A stretch of DNA of 5,398 nucleotides from CAYMUB01 sp964393545 (GTDB taxonomy: Bacteria; Patescibacteriota; Microgenomatia; Daviesbacterales; UBA10151): NCBI GenBank assembly GCA_964393545.1, contig CAYMUB010000011.1, forward strand, positions 1-5,398, written 5' to 3'. Both the position numbers and the translations under genes were made by a program. The notes under the pieces were generated by a model that saw only the letters and a program-made list of their open reading frames with translations, was not told the origin of the DNA and searched no databases. How positions within the stretch are numbered: position 1 is the first letter of the stretch; every line of letters begins with the position of its first letter. This document shows positions 1-4,314 of this stretch, one piece after another.

Positions 1-95
1 TTTAAATCCTTGATAAATGCGTCATAGAATGTCTTTTCATCATGGAGATGAGAAGTTAGTAGATCAGAAGGAGTTGAGCGGAAAAAGCTAAACAT
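1..95 (-). CDS. PLD-like (HKD family) protein, copy 1, N-terminal part only
   Basis: This is the first 31 codons of a gene that runs off the left edge. The peptide starts MFSFFRSTPSDLLTS and matches the first 31 residues of the complete PLD-like protein at 1500-1973 at 28 of 31 positions; the differences are H/Q at 16, D/K at 25 and K/E at 29. The start is the ATG at 95-93, preceded by a strong AAAGGAGG Shine-Dalgarno 3 nt away. The catalytic HKD region lies outside the window, so activity cannot be judged. Most base differences from copy 2 beyond codon 11 are synonymous, which suggests that both copies have been kept as working proteins. It is placed in the PLD family only by similarity to copy 2. 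Confidence 0.7.
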   Translation of the reverse strand, partial: MFSFFRSTPSDLLTSHLHDEKTFYDAFIKDL

Positions 96-177
96 TCTCC
101 TCCTTTGTGTTCTGATATACTTGTCTTAACTCGTCTAGCCAGGCTAATTGGAGTACGAACTGTTTATATGTCGGGCA
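88..177 (-). pseudogene. 29-codon 3' remnant of an unidentified upstream gene, copy 1
   Basis: An open frame encodes a peptide starting CPTYKQFVLQLAWLDEL and ending in KEENV, with its stop TAG overlapping the PLD-like ATG by 8 nt (AATGTTTAG). The composition (hydrophobic heptads, then a charged end) and the tight overlap look like the true C-terminus of a gene once translated just ahead of the PLD-like gene. The same peptide is present in copy 2 and ends at the same base. In this copy the frame happens to stay open up to 333, but that upstream part lies antisense to the helix-turn-helix coding sequence and is probably not real. The family is not recognised. Confidence 0.4.
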
Positions 178-389
178 GCTCGAGCTTTTGTATAACAAAA
201 GCGAGATTCCAAACTCAGCAAAGTGAGAAACAAGTGTCTTTTGAACAGGAAGAGCTTGCAAAAAAAGCCGGAATTGATAGTAATTCTTATGCCAAAGTCG
301 AGCGTGGAGAATCAAGACCTTATGGAGTAACACTCGTAAAAATAATCAGAGCCCTCGGAGTCAAATCTTCAGATATCTTGCCAGTTTAA
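168..389 (+). CDS. XRE-family helix-turn-helix protein, N-terminally truncated or hybrid
   Basis: The part from about position 225 reads as a Cro/C1-type (XRE) helix-turn-helix: EKQVSFEQEELAKKAGID, then SNSYAKVERGESRPYGVTL, then VKIIRALGVKSSDILPV. It has the QEELAKKAG helix 2, the AKVERGE recognition-helix end and the KIIRALGV closing helix of that family. Helix 1 is degraded, and two extra residues (FE) sit between the usual serine and QEELA. Codons before about 180 run antisense through the direct repeat, so the 5' end was probably replaced by a rearrangement. Possible starts are ATG 105, ATG 168 and GTG 234; none has a good Shine-Dalgarno sequence, and 168 is an arbitrary compromise. The stop lies 1 nt from the stop of the convergent gene at 391. 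It may be a dead fragment or a short DNA-binding protein. Confidence 0.5.
   Translation: MSGSSSFCITKARFQTQQSEKQVSFEQEELAKKAGIDSNSYAKVERGESRPYGVTLVKIIRALGVKSSDILPV
184..202. repeat. perfect 8-bp inverted repeat at the rearrangement junction
   Basis: The arms GCTTTTGT and ACAAAAGC flank ATA. The symmetry can be lengthened by CTC/GAG if two unpaired bases (GA, 182-183) are allowed on the left. It starts 5 bp past the end of the direct repeat and lies just ahead of the helix-turn-helix coding sequence. An XRE operator is the simplest reading; a recombination or hairpin site at the breakpoint is another. There is no U-tract to make it a terminator. Confidence 0.55.
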
Positions 390-390
390 T

Positions 391-807
391 TTATGGACGG
401 AGGTTTTGTTGAAGAGCTGAAAATAACTTTGATGCACCTTTTCCTCTAATTGTTTCAATTATTGGTGTTGCTTCTCCAGGTAATCTAGTTTGTCGTACAA
501 GACCTTCACCCGTTAATGTGTAAGTTGTTTCTACTAAACCTCCTGGGGTTACGACAATCTGTAGTAATTGCCTGTCAGAATCTATCGAATCAGGAACTGA
601 TCTAATCTCTGCGACTCCAGTTTCATCTCCAAAGTGTCCTCGATGTCCTCCTGGAATTCTTGAAAACTTCCTGATGGAAACTCTCATCCATGCTTGGAAT
701 CTATTAAAATCACCTATCTCGCCGTACGAAAGTCCGTGTCCTATTGCATTAGGATAAACACTGTAGGGGTCGTGGGCAATTGCATCGGCCTCTCGTAAAA
801 AACTCAT
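391..807 (-). CDS. hypothetical protein, 138 aa, no recognised domain
   Basis: I do not recognise a family. The ATG at 807-805 gives a 138-residue soluble-looking protein with no signal peptide or membrane segment. It starts MSFLREADAIAHDPYSVYP, has a Gly/His-rich stretch near residues 53-60 (GGHRGHFG), a probable beta-strand region around 82-108 (LLQIVVTPGGLVETTYTLTG), and ends NLRP. A TTG at 831 would add eight residues, but those codons overlap the promoter -10 element, so the ATG is preferred. It is transcribed from its own promoter and stops 1 nt from the convergent helix-turn-helix gene, which leaves no room for a terminator between them. Codon structure and clean start signals support a real gene. 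Confidence 0.65.
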   Translation of the reverse strand: MSFLREADAIAHDPYSVYPNAIGHGLSYGEIGDFNRFQAWMRVSIRKFSRIPGGHRGHFGDETGVAEIRSVPDSIDSDRQLLQIVVTPGGLVETTYTLTGEGLVRQTRLPGEATPIIETIRGKGASKLFSALQQNLRP

Positions 808-815
808 AGTACCGA

Positions 816-844
816 AATATATCAAATACAACTCCCAGATTCAA
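816..844 (-). promoter_or_regulatory. promoter of the 391-807 gene, leaderless type
   Basis: On the minus strand TTGAAT (844-839) is followed after 17 bp by an extended -10, TG-A-TATATT (TG at 824-823, hexamer 821-816). The ATG lies 8 nt further on, so transcription should start within a base or two of the start codon. This is the most complete sigma70-like promoter in the accessory half. Confidence 0.6.
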
Positions 845-890
845 ATTTTCGCATTATGTAAATAGATTATAAATAGCGAAATAGAGAACT

Positions 891-1103
891 TCAGTTTTCT
901 GATTTTGTTTTCTCTTTTTTGAACTCTTCGTATATTTCTTCCAATTTACTCAAATCAGTGTGCGCAAGTTCATGAAATTTTATTTTGTAGAATTCAAGCA
1001 AAGCCATGGCCATATCTGGTGTAGCATTTTCCGGGTCATGAGTTTTTAGATAATTCAAAACTGTGTCTATATCTTTCTCGTTGATCTGATATCCGTTGCT
1101 CAT
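891..1103 (-). CDS. small acidic helical hypothetical protein, 70 aa
   Basis: This is a 70-residue protein, probably all alpha-helical, cytosolic and without cysteines. It starts MSNGYQINEKDIDTVLNYL, continues through a THDPENATPDMAMALLEFY segment and a short KFHELAH motif, and ends in a Lys/Glu-rich helix (LSKLEEIYEEFKKEKTKSEN) that could be a coiled coil. The family is not recognised. The ATG at 1103-1101 lies 6 nt after an extended -10 element, which fixes the start. The gene sits 25 nt downstream of the BamE-like gene's stop and 83 nt upstream of the 391-807 gene, all on one strand, yet each has its own promoter-like element. Confidence 0.65.
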   Translation of the reverse strand: MSNGYQINEKDIDTVLNYLKTHDPENATPDMAMALLEFYKIKFHELAHTDLSKLEEIYEEFKKEKTKSEN

Positions 1104-1109
1104 AGTCGT

Positions 1110-1139
1110 ATTGTATCAAATTTAACTTTTAATCGTTAA
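1110..1139 (-). promoter_or_regulatory. promoter of the 891-1103 gene, leaderless type
   Basis: The extended -10 is TG-A-TACAAT (TG at 1118-1117, hexamer 1115-1110), only 6 nt from the ATG at 1103. A possible -35, TTAACG (1139-1134), lies 18 bp upstream and overlaps the end of the preceding gene. Normal spacing puts the first transcribed base at or next to the A of ATG. Confidence 0.6.
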
Positions 1140-1476
1140 AGTTATTTATTGGTTTGGCAATTACCTTATCTTCCTTAAAACAAATAAGATATTGGTACCA
1201 GGAAAAATCTACATATGGCCATAACTTTCCATCTCCTGAGTACCACCAGCACTCATTTCCAGGATTAGATTTTAACATTGGTTCTTCCATTATCTCTAAC
1301 ACCTCTTCTTTGCTCATCCCCATCTTAACACTGTCAAACTTCTCAAAGGTAAAGTTTTTGGCAAAAATAGTATCAATATATGGATAGAACGGAAAACCTA
1401 ATGATGATCGGGAGTATAAATAAATGAAAATAAGACCGAAAAGTATAATACCAAGTATTTTAATCTTTCTTTTCAT
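1129..1476 (-). CDS. membrane-anchored BamE/SmpA-like domain protein
   Basis: The 115-residue product has a basic N-terminus (MKRKIK) and a hydrophobic segment at residues 7-22 (ILGIILFGLIFIYLYS), which is a signal anchor or uncleaved signal. No lipobox cysteine follows, so it is not a lipoprotein. The exported part carries FDSVKMGMSKEEVLEIMEEPM (residues 47-67), which fits the 'G-x-s-x-e-e-V-x-x-x-x-G-x-P' hallmark of the SmpA/OmlA (BamE) fold except that Glu replaces the usual glycine. A Trp/Tyr-rich half follows (CWWYSG, WPYVDFSWYQYLICF). In Proteobacteria BamE acts in outer-membrane protein assembly; small exported proteins of this fold in other bacteria mostly have no known role, so function is not assigned. 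The start is the ATG at 1476, 9 nt after an extended -10. Confidence 0.65.
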   Translation of the reverse strand: MKRKIKILGIILFGLIFIYLYSRSSLGFPFYPYIDTIFAKNFTFEKFDSVKMGMSKEEVLEIMEEPMLKSNPGNECWWYSGDGKLWPYVDFSWYQYLICFKEDKVIAKPINNFND

Positions 1477-1485
1477 CGAGTTTAT

Positions 1486-1494
1486 AATATAGCA
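1486..1494 (-). promoter_or_regulatory. extended -10 of the BamE-like gene, leaderless type
   Basis: TG-C-TATATT (TG at 1494-1493, hexamer 1491-1486) ends 9 nt before the ATG at 1476; an overlapping TATTAT (1489-1484) gives 7 nt. No good -35 is visible. It lies only 5 nt past the stop codon of the PLD-like gene, with no terminator between. Confidence 0.5.
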
Positions 1495-1499
1495 TATAT

Positions 1500-1973
1500 T
1501 TATATAAATCTTCCTAACTTTAAGAAATTGAACATTTGCATGGTTAATTCTTTAGATTCTATTCTTCTCATGATTTCTCGACTACGACCTTGGCTTAAAA
1601 TGTTCAATGAACCTTCCCAAAGTATTTTTCTGTCTAAAATAGCTAATTTTCGATGATGATTACCCAAACATAATAAAACTTGTACGCCCATCATTTCAAA
1701 TTCAGCAAGCTCTCCTTCTGCTTGCACCATTAAGTTCTCACTATGCTCATTAGGATGACGGGTAATAATATACACTTTGACTCCCTGATCAATTAATTGT
1801 TGGAATACTGGGCGGAGCAATTGGGCTCTGGAATTGGTGATATAGGGAGATTCTATAATCACTTCTTCTTTAGATTTTCTCAAATCCTCAATGAAGGCTT
1901 TATAAAAGGTCTTTTCGTCATGCAACTGAGAAGTTAAGAGATCAGAAGGAGTTGAGCGGAAAAAGCTAAACAT
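1500..1973 (-). CDS. PLD-like protein with one HKD motif, copy 2 (complete)
   Basis: This is a 157-residue phospholipase D superfamily protein (PLDc_2-like). The HKD motif is HRKLAILD, with H107, K109 and D114, followed by the family's G-S-L-N (residues 121-124) and E133. The core begins with the strand EVIIESPYIT (37-46) and the helix-strand unit LLRPVFQQLIDQGVKVYIITR (52-72). With a single HKD motif it would be expected to work as a homodimer, as the small Nuc-type nucleases do; DNA or RNA phosphodiester cleavage is more likely than lipid hydrolysis because there is no signal peptide or membrane segment. That role is inferred from the family. The ATG at 1973 has a strong AAAGGAGG, the best ribosome site in the window, and overlaps the stop of a remnant gene. 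It lies 96 nt downstream of ruvB on the same strand with no terminator seen, so readthrough from the ruv operon is possible. Confidence 0.8.
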   Translation of the reverse strand: MFSFFRSTPSDLLTSQLHDEKTFYKAFIEDLRKSKEEVIIESPYITNSRAQLLRPVFQQLIDQGVKVYIITRHPNEHSENLMVQAEGELAEFEMMGVQVLLCLGNHHRKLAILDRKILWEGSLNILSQGRSREIMRRIESKELTMQMFNFLKLGRFI

Positions 1974-2057
1974 TCTCCTCCTTTGTGTTCTGATATACTT
2001 GTCTTAACTCGTCTAGCCAGGCTAATTGGAGTACGAACTGTTTATATGTCGGGCAGC
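1879..2057. repeat. direct repeat, copy 2 (PLD-like gene start region)
   Basis: This is the partner of 1-179. Positions 1939-2057 are identical to 61-179, and 1879-1938 are about 73% identical to 1-60. The right edge lies 12 bp from the ruvB stop codon, so the accessory DNA begins almost exactly where the conserved operon ends. Confidence 0.92.
1966..2055 (-). pseudogene. 29-codon 3' remnant of an unidentified upstream gene, copy 2
   Basis: The peptide is the same as in the other repeat copy (CPTYKQFVLQLAWLDEL to KEENV), with its TAG overlapping the PLD-like start by 8 nt. Upstream the frame closes at a TAA (2064-2062) after two further codons and has no start codon, so it cannot be translated as a separate gene here. 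It probably marks where ruvB-side DNA was joined to a foreign gene pair. Any ribosome coupling it once gave to the PLD-like gene is lost. Confidence 0.4.
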
Positions 2058-2069
2058 ATATTTACCCTG

Positions 2070-3128
2070 CTATGATTTTTCAAATAAAGACTTTTGTTGG
2101 GTTGAGAGAGGAACCATTTTGCCTAGATGTATATAAGCAGACTCAGTAACTACTCTACCTCTTTGAGTACGTTTTAAAAAGCCTACCTGCATCAGGTATG
2201 GTTCAATCACTTCCTCAATAGTACCAATATCTTCAGAAATAGTGGCAGCCAGAGTTTCTATTCCAACTGGCCCCCCATTAAATTTATCAATTATAGTTAA
2301 AAGTAATCTTCTGTCTGAATCATCCAGTCCTAAAGGATCAACTTCCAACAAATCCAGAGTTTGAATAAGAAGATCTTTGGTAACTTTTCCTTGTCCATGG
2401 ACTTCAGTGACATCTCTAACTCTTTTTAAAAGTCTTAAGGCAATTCTGGGAGTACCCCTGGCCCGTTTGGCAAGCTCTGAAACTTCTTCCAAGTCTATGG
2501 GAATTTTAAGCTTTTTGGCAGCTCTTTTGATGATTTGAGACAGTTCCTCACTCTTATAGAAAGATAATCTATGGATAACTCCAAAACGGTCCCTCAAAGG
2601 AGAAGAGATCATACCAATTCTGGTAGTTGCTCCAATAATTGTAATGTGTGGCAATTCTAACCTTAAAGTCCTGGCAGAAGGGCCTTTACCAATCACCATA
2701 TCTAAAGCAAAATCCTCCATAGCAGGATAAAGGGTTTCCTCTACTACTTTACTTAATCTGTGGATCTCATCTATAAACAAGATATCATGAGGTTCTAAGC
2801 TAGTTAAAATAGCAGCCAGATCCCCTGCTCTTTCAATGGCTGGACCAGAAGTGACTCTTATATTACTGCCCATGCCCTTGGCTATTAAATGAGCTAAAGT
2901 AGTTTTACCCAAACCAGGCGGACCATATAGCAGGGTATGTTCCATGGCCTCGGCTCTTTTTTTGGCAGCAGTGATGGCAATGTGCAGTGACTCCTTAATC
3001 TTTTTTTGGCCGATAAACTCTTCCCAGTCAGCAGCCCTTAGAGAGCTAAAAAGTTTCTCCTCCTCTACTACTTCAGGTACTTTTAGATCCTGCCTGTCGG
3101 CAGGCAGGTCAGGCTTAGTCTTGTTCAT
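2070..3128 (-). CDS. ruvB: Holliday junction branch migration ATPase RuvB
   Basis: RuvB is the hexameric AAA+ motor that pulls DNA through the RuvA-bound Holliday junction. At 352 residues it is near the usual 330-350. Visible motifs are Walker A GPPGLGKT (69-76), Walker B LFIDEIH (117-123), sensor 1 GATTR (166-170), the arginine-finger segment SSPLRDRFG (175-183), sensor 2 GTPR (226-229) and the C-terminal winged helix (about 275-336, with GGPVGIETLAATISEDIGTIEE). The start is the ATG at 3128, in an ATGA overlap with the ruvA stop, so translation should be coupled. Residues 7-14 (DLPADRQD) are encoded by a 20-bp palindromic element inserted in the variable N-terminal tail, well ahead of the AAA+ core, so function should be unaffected. 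The stop is TAG. Confidence 0.97.
   Translation of the reverse strand: MNKTKPDLPADRQDLKVPEVVEEEKLFSSLRAADWEEFIGQKKIKESLHIAITAAKKRAEAMEHTLLYGPPGLGKTTLAHLIAKGMGSNIRVTSGPAIERAGDLAAILTSLEPHDILFIDEIHRLSKVVEETLYPAMEDFALDMVIGKGPSARTLRLELPHITIIGATTRIGMISSPLRDRFGVIHRLSFYKSEELSQIIKRAAKKLKIPIDLEEVSELAKRARGTPRIALRLLKRVRDVTEVHGQGKVTKDLLIQTLDLLEVDPLGLDDSDRRLLLTIIDKFNGGPVGIETLAATISEDIGTIEEVIEPYLMQVGFLKRTQRGRVVTESAYIHLGKMVPLSTQQKSLFEKS
3089..3108. repeat. GC-rich palindromic element inside ruvB
   Basis: The arms CCTGCCTG (3089-3096) and CAGGCAGG (3101-3108) flank TCGG, giving a perfect 8-bp stem of mostly C and G inside AT-rich coding sequence. It falls in codons 7-14 of ruvB and keeps the frame. Its base composition and symmetry do not suit the surrounding gene and mark it as an inserted repeat element; I recall similar CCTGCCTGCC/GGCAGGCAGG palindromes from Patescibacteria genomes, but that is from memory. 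Transcribed, it would form a short stable hairpin about 20 nt into the ruvB message. Confidence 0.7.
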
Positions 3129-3700
3129 AGTTTTTTGCCTAAGGCCCTCAAAGCAAAACCGATCTTTTGTTCGAGGGTTTTTTCAGAGTCTGGTACAGCC
3201 CCAATAGATTTTACAGCTTCTTGTTTTGAATAGCCTAAGTTAACCAAAGCCTCAATTGCTTGAGAATTTTCCTGATTACCTTCAGTTAAATCTAAATCCT
3301 TTAATCCTCCCAGCTTATTTTTAAGCTCAATAATAATTTTTTGGGCGTTTTTATGACCCAATCTGGGCACAGTTGTAAAAAAATCAGTGTCAGCATTTTT
3401 AATCGCTTGCTCGACTCTATTAACTCCTTTATCCATTACCAAAAGAGCAGTTTTAGGACCAATACCTGAAACAGTTAACATCAGCTTAAACAGTTCCAGT
3501 TCATCAGGGGTAAAAAATCCATACAAGGCAAAAGCATCTTCTCTGATATGAGGATAGATAAACAGTTCTGTTTGTACAGATACTTTAAGTAAATTTATAT
3601 AGCTTTGAGGAACTGTTACTAAATAGCCTACTCCACCCACAAGCAGGATAATCTGTTCTGTTGATTTGTAAATTATAGAGCCTGAAAGATAACCAATCAT
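3125..3700 (-). CDS. ruvA: Holliday junction DNA-binding protein RuvA
   Basis: RuvA forms tetramers that hold the Holliday junction open and dock RuvB. The 191 residues show the usual order: an N-terminal OB fold (MIGYLSGSI to about 62), the acidic pin HIREDAFALYGF with E54 and D55, two helix-hairpin-helix motifs (LMLTVSGIGPKTALLVM, 73-89; TTVPRLGHKNAQKIIIEL, 109-126), an acidic linker (about 131-145), and the C-terminal domain III that contacts RuvB (IEALVNLGYSKQEAVKSI, 149-166). The second hairpin has RLG where most RuvA proteins have GIG, a modest departure. The ATG at 3700 is 4 nt after the ruvC stop and has no Shine-Dalgarno, so it probably depends on translational coupling. The TGA stop overlaps the ruvB start. 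Confidence 0.97.
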   Translation of the reverse strand: MIGYLSGSIIYKSTEQIILLVGGVGYLVTVPQSYINLLKVSVQTELFIYPHIREDAFALYGFFTPDELELFKLMLTVSGIGPKTALLVMDKGVNRVEQAIKNADTDFFTTVPRLGHKNAQKIIIELKNKLGGLKDLDLTEGNQENSQAIEALVNLGYSKQEAVKSIGAVPDSEKTLEQKIGFALRALGKKL

Positions 3701-3704
3701 GTCA

Positions 3705-4205
3705 TTATTTTAATTTATATCCTGAGATCTTACGTAGTTTATACGAAAAGCTGTGAGTTATGGCAATAGCTAAAGCATCTGCTGTATCATCCTGCACTAC
3801 TTTTTTAGACAGATGCAGAATTGCTCCTACCATACTTTGAATCTGATTTTTATCTGCCCTGCCAAAACCAGTTAAGGCTTGTTTTACCTGAAGGGGGGTA
3901 TAGGATTCAGTGGGGATATTGGATTTTGAAGCTGCCAGCAAAATTACTCCTCTGGCTTGCCCAACTGTAAGGGCTGTTTTGGAATTGGCAGCAAAGTACA
4001 ATTGCTCTATTGCTAAAACCTCAGGGGAGAATTTGTGAATAAGTCTGATAATAAAATCATAAATTTTGGTTAGTCTGTCTGCCAGATTCATCTTTGATGA
4101 AGTCTCAAAACAACCATAATCTATAGCTTTTTGCAACCCTGATTCATCCTTGATTACCCCCCAGCCTACTTTACCAATTCCAGGATCAATGCCTAAGATA
4201 ATCAT
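3705..4205 (-). CDS. ruvC: Holliday junction resolvase RuvC
   Basis: RuvC is the dimeric, magnesium-dependent endonuclease of the RNase H fold that cuts Holliday junctions symmetrically. At 166 residues it is of normal length. The four catalytic acids are in place: D7 in ILGIDPG, E67 in LAIEQLYF, and D140 and D143 in DDTADALAIAITH. The conserved TPLQVKQALTGFGRADKNQI segment (103-122) carries the DNA-binding basic residues. It is the first gene of the ruvCAB operon. The ATG at 4205 is followed by the canonical MIILGIDPG start and has no Shine-Dalgarno sequence upstream. The divergent MFS transporter gene begins 109 bp away. Confidence 0.97.
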   Translation of the reverse strand: MIILGIDPGIGKVGWGVIKDESGLQKAIDYGCFETSSKMNLADRLTKIYDFIIRLIHKFSPEVLAIEQLYFAANSKTALTVGQARGVILLAASKSNIPTESYTPLQVKQALTGFGRADKNQIQSMVGAILHLSKKVVQDDTADALAIAITHSFSYKLRKISGYKLK

Positions 4206-4220
4206 TGTAGTTAGTTTAGA

Positions 4221-4249
4221 TTAATATTGGGAAAAAAAGCAAATGCCAA
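4221..4249 (-). promoter_or_regulatory. candidate promoter of the ruvCAB operon
   Basis: On the minus strand TTGGCA (4249-4244, 5 of 6 to consensus) and TATTAA (4226-4221, 4 of 6) are separated by exactly 17 bp. The start codon of ruvC lies 15 nt beyond the -10, leaving a leader of about 8 nt with no Shine-Dalgarno. No LexA-type operator is evident, so SOS control is not supported. Confidence 0.45.
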
Positions 4250-4296
4250 GTCCATCCCTATTTAATAAAAAGACTGCTAGTTAAGTTAAATACTTC

Positions 4297-4305
4297 TGTT
4301 ACAAT
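4297..4305 (+). promoter_or_regulatory. extended -10 of the MFS transporter gene, leaderless type
   Basis: TG-T-TACAAT ends 9 nt before the GTG start at 4315, predicting a transcript that begins about 2-4 nt from the start codon. No good -35 is present, as is allowed for extended -10 promoters. It supports the GTG as the true start and explains the missing Shine-Dalgarno. Confidence 0.5.
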
Positions 4306-4314
4306 GTCTGATTA

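Larger units (their letters stand above)
1..179. repeat. direct repeat, copy 1 (PLD-like gene start region)
   Basis: This repeat pairs with 1879-2057 at a constant offset of 1878 bp. By my base-by-base count positions 61-179 are identical to 1939-2057 (119 of 119), while positions 1-60 match 1879-1938 at 44 of 60. The right edge is sharp at the GGGCAGC ending at 179, and the next base already differs. The repeat holds the first codons of the PLD-like gene, its Shine-Dalgarno sequence and the last 29 codons of a lost upstream gene. It probably extends beyond the left edge. Confidence 0.92.

Noticed and set aside
178..333. Upstream extension of the minus-strand tail remnant of copy 1 into an 81-residue frame
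   Set aside because: This part lies antisense to the convincing helix-turn-helix coding sequence, and repeat copy 2 has an unrelated sequence and a stop there.
808..831. TTG start adding eight residues to the 138-residue orphan protein
   Set aside because: The extra codons cover the extended -10 element, and the GGGAG upstream is directly adjacent to the TTG, too close to act as a ribosome site.
847..881. Inverted repeat TTTCGC/GCGAAA in the gap between two orphan genes, as a terminator or operator
   Set aside because: The arms are only 6 bp with a 23-nt spacer and no U-tract; such a pair is expected by chance in AT-rich DNA.
1154..1387. Plus-strand open frame of 77 codons
   Set aside because: It is antisense to the BamE-like gene, has low-complexity Ser/Ile/Leu composition and no start signals.
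2058..2069. Terminator just after ruvB
   Set aside because: The GCAG/CTGC pairing is 4 bp, too weak, and no U-tract follows.
2944..3207. Plus-strand open frame of 87 codons
   Set aside because: It is antisense to the ruvA/ruvB junction, where the minus-strand genes are certain.
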